Shown: in pieces, positions 35,481 to 45,066 of the stretch
Numbering within the stretch: position 1 is the first letter of the stretch
How the letters are laid out: the number at the start of each line of letters is the position of its first letter
Source of the DNA: JADLBR01 sp964651705
GTDB taxonomy: Bacteria > Verrucomicrobiota > Verrucomicrobiia > JADLBR01
Assembly: GCA_964651705.1 (NCBI GenBank)
Contig: CAZYWZ010000016.1
Span: 19,053-83,052, forward strand
Direction of reading: 5' to 3'
DNA length: 64,000 nucleotides
Program-made: the position numbers and the translations under genes
The notes under the pieces: model-generated
Told to the model about the DNA's origin: nothing
The model's database searches: none
What the model saw: the letters and a program-made list of their open reading frames with translations, nothing else

Positions 35481-35772
35481 GGGTCTCGCGCAGGGACGCG
35501 GGAAGATTCTTGCCGGCTGGACGGGGCATTCCCCGACCCCCTACGGCCGCGCATCGATCTCGACCACGGGGGCGCCCCCGGAGACCCTCTGCGCCGCCTT
35601 CGGCCCCGCGGAAACGCCCGAAGGCGTGACTAAGAGCCTTTTCCTACGCTCGGGAAGATGGAAGATGAAAAATCGGCGATCTGCCATCGTCCATCGGCAA
35701 TGGGACAGTTCCGTCTCGACCATGCGTGGGCTGGCCACTACCCTTTGGACCCAGCCTGATAAGGAGAGCGAT
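35481..35772. other. Non-coding gap before the PQQ-like gene
   Basis: No gene is supported. The segment around 35640-35700 is AT-richer and could hold a promoter, but no clear hexamer pair was found. AAGGAG at 35761-35766 is the ribosome site of the next gene. Confidence 0.4.
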
Positions 35773-38700
35773 ATGAGCCAGGGAACCCATCATAGGAAAG
35801 TCATTGCCGTCTGCGCGGCGTGGGCGTGGCTCCTTGGCGCGGGCGCGTTCGCGCGCGCGGAGGACGAGGCGCAGGGGGTTATCGCGAAGAGCGGATTTTC
35901 CGGGGGCGTGGTGGCGCATGTCCATGGCGCGGATGACGCGCTGTTGCGCTCCTTGTGCGAGCGGCGCCCGAACATGCTGGGCCAGTTGCTCGTGGCGGAG
36001 GAGGACGGCGCCCGGCGGGCGCGCGAGGCGCTTGTCGCGTCGGGCCTGCACGGGAAGATCACCGTGGGGCAATGGCGAGGCGGGGTCCTGCCGTTCATCG
36101 ATAACTTCGTGAATCTCCTGATCGTGTCCGGTGCCGACGCGGTGCCGCGGGAGGAGATCTTGCGCGTGCTCGCGCCGGAGGGGACGGCCCTCGTCGGCGG
36201 GGAGAGGGTCGTCAAACCGCGCCCTGCCACGATGGACGATTGGACACACCAGCTCTACGACGCCACCGGCAATGCCGTCTCGAAGGACAAGGTGCTGCGG
36301 CCGCCGCTGCAACACCTGCAGTGGATCGGCGGTCCGCGCTGGTCGCGTCACCACGACAAGATGTCCAGCGTCTCGGCCTGCGTGAGCGGCGACGGGAAGG
36401 TGTTCTATATCTTCGACGAGGGGAGCACGTTCACGCCATACCTGCCCTGCCACTGGAAGCTCATCACGCGCGACGCGTTCAACGGGGTCATTTTGTGGAA
36501 GCGGCCGATCGATCGGTGGAGCGGCAATCTCTACGGGCTCAAGAGCGGCCCCTCGACCCTGCCGCGCCGGGTGGTCGTGGCGGGCAAGCGTGTCTGCGCG
36601 ACTCTGGGGATCGATGCCCCCGTCTCGGTGTTGGACACGGATACCGGGGAAGTCCTCAAAACCCTCGCCGGGACGGAGGGCACCGAGGAGATCATCCACG
36701 AAGATGGGATGCTCTATCTGGTGGCCGACACGAACGAGGACAAGGAGGAATTCGAGAACGGGCCGCGGATGAATTTCCCTGGGGGCAAATGGATCATCCG
36801 CAAGAAGCAGGTCCTGTGCTGCGATCTCGACGCGGGGAAGGTGCTCTGGTCGAAATCCTTCGACTGGGTCGCGCCGGCCACGCTGAGCGCCTCGAAGGGC
36901 AAGGTGTATCTCTTCGATGGAAAGCACGTGGTCGCGCTGGGCCGCGAGACCGGCGAGGTGCTGTGGAAATCCGCGGAACTGCCTGTGTGGCAACAGATGG
37001 CGACTTTCTACGCGCCGAGGCTGGTGGTGCAGGGCGGGGTGGTGATGTTTGTCGGCGGCGAAGACTACGTGCCGCACCGGGGCAGCGCCGGGGGCCAGGT
37101 GGCCGGGATGTCTACGGAGAATGGCAAGATCCTCTGGAAAGAGAAGCACCTCTCGGGCGGCTACCAGTCGCCCGGCGACCTGCTGGTGATCGGTGGCAAG
37201 ATGTGGGCGGCGAATGTCACCTCCGGGAGGAAGGAGAGCCCCACGGGGACGGGAGAGATCGTGGCCCGGAATCCGGGCACCGGCCAGGAAGAGAAGAAGT
37301 ATGACGATATCCCGGCGTATTGGTTCCACCATCGATGCTACCCGGCCAAGGCCACGGAGGACTTCCTCATCATGAGCCGCACCGGCACGGAATTCGTGGA
37401 TCTCGATACGGGCGAGTGGACGTTGCACCACTGGGTGCGGGGCGCGTGCCTGTACGGCATCATGCCCGCCAACGGGTTGCTCTACGCGCCTCAGCACCCC
37501 TGCTCGTGCTACATCGGCGCGAAGATGTACGGTTTCACCGCGCTGGCGCCCGCGGGTGCCTCGAGGGCCGTCCTCCAGCCCCTGCCCGACGATCGGCGGC
37601 TGAGCGCCGCCCCCGGTGCGGGCACGGCCTTCCCGAGACGAGAGGCGCGGGAGAAAGGCGAATGGCCCACCTACAGGGGCGACGTCGCCCGCAGCGGGCT
37701 CGTCGGCGGGATCAACGCGCCCGGCCGATTGAAGTGGTCGACCAAGCTGCCCGGGGCGCCGACGCAGCCGGTGATCGCCGGACAGAAAGTTCTCGTGGCC
37801 GACAAGGACAACCCGGTCCTGTGCGCCTTCGACGCCGCCACCGGCGCGCCGGCCTGGCGGTTCATCCCCGGGGGGCGGATCGATTCCTCGCCCGCCATCT
37901 ACAAGGGTCTGGTCTACTTCGGGGCCTCGGACGGATTTGTCTATTGCCTCGACCTGGGAAGCGGCGCCTTGCGCTGGAAATATCAGGCGGCTCCGGCGGT
38001 GGCGCATCACATGTACATGGAGCGGATGGAGGCGACCCATCCGGTCCACGGCAACGTCCTGGTGATGAACGACCGGCTCTACACCGTGGCCGGGCGCTCG
38101 ATGTTCAACGATGGCGGCATCCGCTTCCTGATTCTCGACGCGCTCACGGGGCGCAAGATCAAGGAGCACATCATGGACGACAAGGTGCCCGGCACGGGGG
38201 AGTCGCTGCAGATGCAGCACGAGATCCTCAACATGCCGATGGCCCTGTCCGACCTGCTGTCCTCGAATGGGAAGAAGATATTCATGCGGTATCAGCCCTT
38301 CGATCTGGAAGGGAACCGCCTCGACCTGATTTTCAGCGGCAAGCTGTACGGCTACGAGCCCGGGAGCTACGGGGAGCACGTCGCGATGACGCACGATCCG
38401 GTCGCCACGAAACAGAAGGGCGAGGACGCACACCTCTTCAGCGGCACCGGATTCCTGGACGACAGCTGGTGGCATCGCACCTATTGGATCTACGGCAAAT
38501 ATCACGCCTCGGGCCACAGCGGTTACACGCAGGCGGGCGCCAAGGGCGCGCCGGCCGGCCGCATGATCGCGTTCGACCAGGACCGGATCTACACATGGGG
38601 CCGGCTCCAGCGCTTCTTCAAGTGGTCGGAGGAATACGTCTTTCACCTCCACGCCAAGAATTATGAGTACGAGGACCAGTGGAGCGTCATGCTGCCGATC

Positions 38701-39651
38701 CTGGTGCGGGCGATGGTGGCGTCCGATGACCGCCTGTTCCTGCTCGGTCCCGAGGAGATCATGCGGCAGGACGAGGTCAAGCTGCGGATCACGGAGGCGG
38801 AGGTACAGAAGATCATGGCGGAGCAGGAGAAGGCCATCGACGGCAAGTCCGGCTCGATCCTGCTGGCCGTCGACAAGCGCTCCGGGAAGATCCTGTCCGG
38901 CCATCGCATGGCGGTCGCGCCGGTGCTGGACGGCATGGCCGGCGCCTACGGCAACCTGTACGTGGCGGCGACCGACGGGACGGTCAGTTGCATCGGCGCT
39001 GACGGCCAGGGCCTCGAGGCGCTGGCGGACGGGAAGATCGAGGAATGGAACAAGAACTCCGCGCCCCCGCCGCCGCCCCCGCCGGCGAAGGGCAAGGGCA
39101 AGAAGAAGGGCGCGCCGACGAAGGCGGCCCCGGTATCCGGACCGCCCAAGGACGCCGATTTCTCTAAGGTGGATGGCGCGCGCGTCTTCCAGTCGGCTCT
39201 GGGATATCGGGTCGCGGCGGAGGGAAAGGCCATCGGGACCGCGGTGAAGAAACTCGATGCGCCCGCGGGCGGGAAGGTGACGCTGAAGTGCGAGCTGCAA
39301 TATGCGAGCGAAGGGGGCCCGAACAACGGCTATCTCGCCTTCGGGGATGGCGATGACGAGGCGGGGCTGGTGAAATGCGGCCTGCGGATGAAGAAGAAGA
39401 CCGCCGCGGTCATCCAGGGGCCGCTCGCCAAGGAAAAGGGCGCGACGTCGCCGTGCGCCACGGAGGAGGGAAAACCGTACGAGCTTGCCGTGACCGTGGA
39501 TCTGGCGTCCGGGGACGTCACCCTCTCGGCTGGAGGCGCGACGGTGAGGGCAAAGCTGGAGCGGCCGATCGCCGCGATCACCCACGTCGGCTACTGCGTC
39601 AGCGGGACGTCGGCGGATTTTGGCGCGATCGAGGTCGCGGCATCGCGATGA
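35773..39651 (+). CDS. Exported PQQ-like beta-propeller protein with methyltransferase-like N-terminus
   Basis: 1292 residues from ATG 35773, six bases after AAGGAG. A leader (VIAVCAAWAWLLGAGAFARA) precedes a region of about residues 35-155 that reads like a degenerate class-I methyltransferase fold ('GVVAHVHGADDALLRSLCER', 'EALVASGLHGKITVGQW', 'LPFIDNFVNLLIVSG'). Two PQQ-like (quinoprotein-type) propellers follow, at about 165-600 and 630-1090 ('LCCDLDAGKVLWSKSF', 'NPVLCAFDAATGAPAWRFIP', 'VYCLDLGSGALRWKY'). A Pro/Lys-rich linker at about 1096-1120 leads to a C-terminal beta-sandwich-like domain. The arrangement is known from PVC bacteria, but its function is not established. It is followed by the moxR operon. 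Confidence 0.78.
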   Translation: MSQGTHHRKVIAVCAAWAWLLGAGAFARAEDEAQGVIAKSGFSGGVVAHVHGADDALLRSLCERRPNMLGQLLVAEEDGARRAREALVASGLHGKITVGQWRGGVLPFIDNFVNLLIVSGADAVPREEILRVLAPEGTALVGGERVVKPRPATMDDWTHQLYDATGNAVSKDKVLRPPLQHLQWIGGPRWSRHHDKMSSVSACVSGDGKVFYIFDEGSTFTPYLPCHWKLITRDAFNGVILWKRPIDRWSGNLYGLKSGPSTLPRRVVVAGKRVCATLGIDAPVSVLDTDTGEVLKTLAGTEGTEEIIHEDGMLYLVADTNEDKEEFENGPRMNFPGGKWIIRKKQVLCCDLDAGKVLWSKSFDWVAPATLSASKGKVYLFDGKHVVALGRETGEVLWKSAELPVWQQMATFYAPRLVVQGGVVMFVGGEDYVPHRGSAGGQVAGMSTENGKILWKEKHLSGGYQSPGDLLVIGGKMWAANVTSGRKESPTGTGEIVARNPGTGQEEKKYDDIPAYWFHHRCYPAKATEDFLIMSRTGTEFVDLDTGEWTLHHWVRGACLYGIMPANGLLYAPQHPCSCYIGAKMYGFTALAPAGASRAVLQPLPDDRRLSAAPGAGTAFPRREAREKGEWPTYRGDVARSGLVGGINAPGRLKWSTKLPGAPTQPVIAGQKVLVADKDNPVLCAFDAATGAPAWRFIPGGRIDSSPAIYKGLVYFGASDGFVYCLDLGSGALRWKYQAAPAVAHHMYMERMEATHPVHGNVLVMNDRLYTVAGRSMFNDGGIRFLILDALTGRKIKEHIMDDKVPGTGESLQMQHEILNMPMALSDLLSSNGKKIFMRYQPFDLEGNRLDLIFSGKLYGYEPGSYGEHVAMTHDPVATKQKGEDAHLFSGTGFLDDSWWHRTYWIYGKYHASGHSGYTQAGAKGAPAGRMIAFDQDRIYTWGRLQRFFKWSEEYVFHLHAKNYEYEDQWSVMLPILVRAMVASDDRLFLLGPEEIMRQDEVKLRITEAEVQKIMAEQEKAIDGKSGSILLAVDKRSGKILSGHRMAVAPVLDGMAGAYGNLYVAATDGTVSCIGADGQGLEALADGKIEEWNKNSAPPPPPPPAKGKGKKKGAPTKAAPVSGPPKDADFSKVDGARVFQSALGYRVAAEGKAIGTAVKKLDAPAGGKVTLKCELQYASEGGPNNGYLAFGDGDDEAGLVKCGLRMKKKTAAVIQGPLAKEKGATSPCATEEGKPYELAVTVDLASGDVTLSAGGATVRAKLERPIAAITHVGYCVSGTSADFGAIEVAASR

Positions 39652-39717
39652 ACGGGCCTCGCGCGAGACAGGGGTCGGGGATCCGGCGGATCTCGTCCGG
39701 CGGATCGGGCAGGATCC

Positions 39718-40702
<985 letters not shown>

Positions 40703-40722
<20 letters not shown>

Positions 40723-41593
40723 CCAGCGCCTGCGCCAGCTCCAGCTGCGCACGCGATACCCGGTCGAACACCTCCTCACGGGTGAGTACCGGAGCGTCTT
40801 CAAGGGCCGGGGGATGGATTTCGACGAGATCTGCCCGTACCACCCCGGCGACGAGGTCCGGTCCATCGACTGGAACGTGACCGCCCGGACGGGCCGGCCC
40901 CACGTGAGGCGGTACATCGAGGAGCGCGAGCTGGCCGTCTGGCTGGTGGTGGACGCCTCGGCCTCCTGCCGGATCGCCGCGCCCGGGCGCACGAAGTGGG
41001 ATGCGATGCACGAGCTCGCGGCGCTGATCACGCTTTCCGCGACCCGCAATCACGACCGGGTCGGGATGATCCTCTGGTCCGACCGGGTCGAGCAGATCCT
41101 CCAGCCCAGGAAAGGCCGGCAGCACGCCCTGCGCCTGCTGGCGGATCTCCTGGCCGCCGAGCCCCGCGGCCGAGGCAGCGATCCCGCGGCCGCCCTCGAT
41201 GCGCTCCTTCACATGGCGAGGCGACGCGCCCTCGTCCTGCTGCTGTCCGATTTCCTCTTCGGCGTGGATCGCGAGCAGCTCGGCGCGGTGGCGTTCCGTC
41301 ACGACCTCGTGGGCATCGCCGTGAATCATCCCGCCGAGCGCCAGCCGCCGCCCTGCGGCCTGGCCGCCGTCCGTGATTCGGAGACCGGCGGGACTCTGGT
41401 CGCCGACCTCGGGCCGGCGGGACGCGATGCCTGCCGGGACGCGTTTGGCGCCCGGCGCGCGCGGCTGCGGGAGGAGTTCGGGGCGGTCCGCGCCGATCTT
41501 CTCGAGCTCGACACCCGAAGCGATTGCGCGGAAGAATTGGCCCGATTCTTCCGCGGTCGCATGAGGAGGACCGCCGATGAGACCGGGGGTTGA
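40703..41593 (+). CDS. DUF58 (VWA-like) protein
   Basis: 296 residues from ATG 40703, overlapping moxR by 20 bases. The DUF58 signature 'GEYRSVFKGRGMDFDEICPY' and 'DEVRSIDWNVTARTGRPHVR' is followed by the VWA-like segment 'LAVWLVVDASASCRI' and 'LVLLLSDFLFG'. DUF58 proteins nearly always accompany MoxR and Bat proteins and are thought to be membrane-associated partners. The product overlaps the next gene by 17 bases. Confidence 0.92.
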
Positions 41594-41987
41594 CCTTCGC
41601 CGCGCGGGTATTCCTTCCGCCGCACTGGCGCTCCTGCTCTTGGCCGCTCCTGCGGCGTTGGCGCGGGCGGCGGTTCGCCTCGGTTGCGAACCCCGGACGT
41701 TTGAGGTCGTGGCGGGCCAGCCGGTGCGGGCCGAGCTGACGGTCGAGGCCGACTCGGCAGACCCGATCCGTCTCCGCATACCCGCGGATCCCGCGCTCGT
41801 GTTGCGAGCCGTGGAGAAACCGCCGGTGCAACGCACCAGAGATGGCGTCATCGTCCACAGGCGGGTGGTCATCTGGCAGGCGCTCCGGCCGGGAATCGTC
41901 AAGCTGACGGACATCACGGTCGAGACCCGGGGCCAGAAACGGATTTTCCCCGAGATCACCATTCGAGTCCGCGAGGCCGGGCCATGA
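41577..41987 (+). CDS. Small exported Ig-like protein of the Bat operon
   Basis: 136 residues; AGGAGGA at 41564-41570 precedes ATG 41577. A signal peptide (SAALALLLLAAPAALARAAV) is followed by about 100 residues of predicted beta-sandwich ('VRLGCEPRTFEVVAGQPVRA', 'GIVKLTDITVETRGQKRIFP') resembling the first Ig-like domain of BatD. I do not recognise a named family. Position between DUF58 and BatA suggests an accessory component; it occupies the place where many operons have a DUF4381 gene. Confidence 0.65.
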   Translation: MRPGVDLRRAGIPSAALALLLLAAPAALARAAVRLGCEPRTFEVVAGQPVRAELTVEADSADPIRLRIPADPALVLRAVEKPPVQRTRDGVIVHRRVVIWQALRPGIVKLTDITVETRGQKRIFPEITIRVREAGP

Positions 41988-43015
41988 CGTTTGCCTTCCC
42001 CTGGATTCTGTTGCTGCTCCCGCTCGCGCTCGCCGCGCTGTGGGAACGTCGTTTTGCCGCGGTCACGGTGCCGGCGCTGGCGGTGTGGCGGGACGTGCGG
42101 CCCTCGCGAAGGCTCGTCTGGTTGCGGCGACTCCGCCCGATGCGGGCGGCGGCGGTCGCGCTCCTAATCGCGGCGTGCGCGGGGCCGCAGGTCGAGCGGA
42201 GGGTCGGGGAGGAGACGCGGCAGGGTGTCGCCATCCAGTTGCTCATCGACATCTCGAGCAGCATGGACCAGGACCTGGCGTCGGGCGATGAGGCGAGGAT
42301 GTCGCGCCTCGAGGGGGCCAAGCGGGTCGTCGAGCCATTCATCCGCCACCGGCCCGACGACTTGATCGGGCTGATCACGTTTGCCCGCTACGCCGACACC
42401 TTGAGTCCGCTCACGCAAGGGCACGATGCGCTCATCGAGATCGTCCGGGGCCTCGCCGTGCAGGAACTTCCCAACGAAGACGGCACCGGTTACGGCGATG
42501 CGCTCGCCCTCGCCTGCGCCCGCCTCGATCAGATGGGCCAGTGGCAGGCCTCGGCTGGAGGGGCAAAAGACGAGTCCCCCGCTGCGGTGCGCAGCAAGGT
42601 GGTCGTGCTGCTCACCGACGGCGAGAACAACTGCGGTGCCCACCTGCCGGAAGAGGCCGCCGGGCTGGCGAAAAAGTGGGGCATCCGGGTGTATGCCATC
42701 AGCATGGGGGACGCCGCCGCCGGGGCCGAGCAGGCACCGGATGACGACGGGCTCACCGATGCCGAGAAGCTGTTGCGCCGGTTGGCCGACGAGACCGGGG
42801 GCGCATACTGGAAGATCGGGAGCGCGGCCGAGCTGGAGGAGGTATACGCGGGGATCGATCGGCTCGAGACCAGCGCGATCCGGAGCGCCATCGCGTACCG
42901 GACCGAGATCAGGCCGCTGTACCAATACCTTGCCCTGGCCGCGCTGGCGGCGCTGCTGGTGGAGCGGGTCTTGTGCGCCACGTGGTTGCGCGTCGCGGAG
43001 GAGGTGCATCCTTGA
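41984..43015 (+). CDS. batA: BatA-like VWA-domain membrane protein
   Basis: 343 residues with two N-terminal membrane segments (7-20, 54-66), a VWA domain with MIDAS D89-I-S91-S-S93 and one C-terminal membrane segment ('YQYLALAALAALLVERVLC'). 'VVVLLTDGENNCG' is the second MIDAS strand. BatA proteins form a membrane complex with BatB to BatE and MoxR, linked to aerotolerance or envelope stress. Four-base overlap with the preceding gene and with the next. Confidence 0.92.
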   Translation: MTFAFPWILLLLPLALAALWERRFAAVTVPALAVWRDVRPSRRLVWLRRLRPMRAAAVALLIAACAGPQVERRVGEETRQGVAIQLLIDISSSMDQDLASGDEARMSRLEGAKRVVEPFIRHRPDDLIGLITFARYADTLSPLTQGHDALIEIVRGLAVQELPNEDGTGYGDALALACARLDQMGQWQASAGGAKDESPAAVRSKVVVLLTDGENNCGAHLPEEAAGLAKKWGIRVYAISMGDAAAGAEQAPDDDGLTDAEKLLRRLADETGGAYWKIGSAAELEEVYAGIDRLETSAIRSAIAYRTEIRPLYQYLALAALAALLVERVLCATWLRVAEEVHP

Positions 43016-45066
43016 CCCTTGGCTCGCCATGGATGCTGCTCTTGCTGCTGCCGGTGGCCTTGGCCGGATGGCTCATGGCGCGCGCCCGGCGGCTCCAATC
43101 CGAGGCGGCGTGTCAGCTCAAGGGGGCCGTCCCCGGAATCGTGCGGCGCGGGTTGGGTGGCCGCGATGGTATGGCCCTGGCGGCGCTGGCGTGCACGGTC
43201 CTCGCGCTCGCCCGGCCGCAGTGGGACCCGCGCCCCCAGGGCGTGGAGCGGCGGGGGCGCGATCTGGTCATCGCCCTGGACGTGTCGCGGAGCATGTTGG
43301 CGGCGGACGTTTTCCCGAGTCGGCTGGAGGCCGCGCGGATCGCGATCCACGAGGCGCTGCCGGCATGGGCCGGGCAGCGGGTCGCGCTGATCACGTTTGC
43401 CGGATCGGCGGCGGTGCGCGTCCCGCTGACGCTCGACCACGGGTTCGTGCGCTACATGCTCGAGCGCGCGGACCCGTCGGACGCGGACATGGGGAGCACG
43501 TCGCTGCAGGCGGCATTCGAGAAGGCGGCGGACACCGTATTGAGCGATGCGGCGGGGCGACGGGATCTGGTCGTGTTCACCGATGGCGAGGATCACCTGA
43601 GCGACATGGGGAGGGCCGCGGACATCCTGAGGGAATCCGGTGCGCGCGCCCTGCTCGTCGGATTGGGCGATCCCGTCGATGGCGCGCGCGTGCCGGACAC
43701 TTCGGTCACGAATCGATGGATGCGGCACGGGGGCGCCGAGGTGGTCTCGCGCCTGGAGGAACGGACGCTGGCCGGGCTGGCCGCCGCCAGTCCCCGCGCG
43801 ACCTATTATCCCGCGCGGACCCGCCCGTTCGATCTGGTGCCACTCTACCGGCAGATGATTTCCAGCGCGTCCGATGATGCGGTCGTGGGGGAGCTGCGAC
43901 AGGTCCGTTACACGGAAGGCTACCCGTATCTTCTGGCCCTGGCGGCGGCGCTGTGGCTCGCCTCGACATCCCGGGCGTTATCGGGGACCCGACCTCTGGC
44001 CGCGCTCGCCCTGCTGCTGTACGGGTGCGGCGGGCCGTCGGAGGACGCCGGGGAGGCGCTGTACCGGGAACGGTCCAGGCGGGGAGCCGAGTTGTCCCAA
44101 CATGCGCAGGAGCAAGTCGCCGTCGATCCTTTCGGGGCGCGCGCGCTCCTGACCGATGCGCGCGAGCAATTCCTGTGCGCCGCGCTGCTTCGGCCCGGCG
44201 ACGCCGCCGCGGCCCGCCAGATAACCGCCATCACCGGGCGCCTCGGGGATCTGGATGCCGAGATCGAGAAGCAACGGGCGGAGGAAGGGAAGCGGCGCGC
44301 GGCGATCGCCGAGGTCATCGGGCAACTCGAGGGCCTCGCGGTGCGCCAGGCCCAGCTCGCCAACGAGAGCGCGCGGATGCTCGCCCGACGCCTTGCCGCG
44401 AAGGGTGAGGACCTGAGCGAGAGCGGCGCCAGCGCCAACGAGATCGAGTACAACGAGCCGGTCGTGGGCCGCGGCGATATCGACCGCCGCCTGGCCTCGG
44501 CCAGCGCGAAAGAACAGCGGGCCGTGCACGATGGGACCGCCGGCGTCCTGGAGGGCGTCGCCTTTCAGCGGGAAACGCTCCGGCAGTTGCTCGCGCGCGC
44601 CTACGGCGACACGGGCAAACCGCCCCCGACCGAGTTGGACCCCGTGGCGGAGTTGCTGTCGGGGGCCATCGCCGCGCAACAGCAGGCGCTGTCCAGCCTG
44701 CGGCCCGAATGGATCCGATGGCCGCAGGCGAACGCCGCGTTCCACGCCGCGGCGGGAAAGATGGATCAGGCCATCGAGGTGCTCCGGAGCCAGCAGCCGC
44801 CGTCCGAGGATCAGAACGCCGGCGCCATGCCCCCCATGAACGATGGCGCCTATGACGAGGACATGGACTTGAACGACGGGGGGAACGGGGCCGGGGCGCG
44901 GCGCCCCGTGTCGGCTGGTGATTTCAGCGCGGCGCTCGCGCTGCGGTCGTTGCCCGTGCCTCACCTCACGTCCGCGGACATCATGGCCGAGGAGACCGCA
45001 AACCAGCAGAAACGCGCCCGGCGAAAAGCGGCTCGCGCGGGTGCGAGGGTGGAGAAGAACTGGTGA
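43012..45066 (+). CDS. BatB VWA protein fused to a BatC-like helical region
   Basis: 684 residues from TTG 43012, which overlaps the batA stop (TTGA) and has GGAGGAGGT at 42997-43005. Residues 1-330 are BatB: membrane helices, MIDAS D90-V-S92-R-S94 in 'VIALDVSRSMLAADVFPSRL', 'VVFTDGEDHL', and a C-terminal helix near 310. After a lipoprotein-like 'LLLYGCGGPSED' the remaining 340 residues are helical and charged ('EKQRAEEGKRRAAIAEVIGQ'), corresponding to the BatC position. Separate batB and batC genes are the usual state, so this is a fusion. Confidence 0.82.
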   Translation: MTLGSPWMLLLLLPVALAGWLMARARRLQSEAACQLKGAVPGIVRRGLGGRDGMALAALACTVLALARPQWDPRPQGVERRGRDLVIALDVSRSMLAADVFPSRLEAARIAIHEALPAWAGQRVALITFAGSAAVRVPLTLDHGFVRYMLERADPSDADMGSTSLQAAFEKAADTVLSDAAGRRDLVVFTDGEDHLSDMGRAADILRESGARALLVGLGDPVDGARVPDTSVTNRWMRHGGAEVVSRLEERTLAGLAAASPRATYYPARTRPFDLVPLYRQMISSASDDAVVGELRQVRYTEGYPYLLALAAALWLASTSRALSGTRPLAALALLLYGCGGPSEDAGEALYRERSRRGAELSQHAQEQVAVDPFGARALLTDAREQFLCAALLRPGDAAAARQITAITGRLGDLDAEIEKQRAEEGKRRAAIAEVIGQLEGLAVRQAQLANESARMLARRLAAKGEDLSESGASANEIEYNEPVVGRGDIDRRLASASAKEQRAVHDGTAGVLEGVAFQRETLRQLLARAYGDTGKPPPTELDPVAELLSGAIAAQQQALSSLRPEWIRWPQANAAFHAAAGKMDQAIEVLRSQQPPSEDQNAGAMPPMNDGAYDEDMDLNDGGNGAGARRPVSAGDFSAALALRSLPVPHLTSADIMAEETANQQKRARRKAARAGARVEKNW

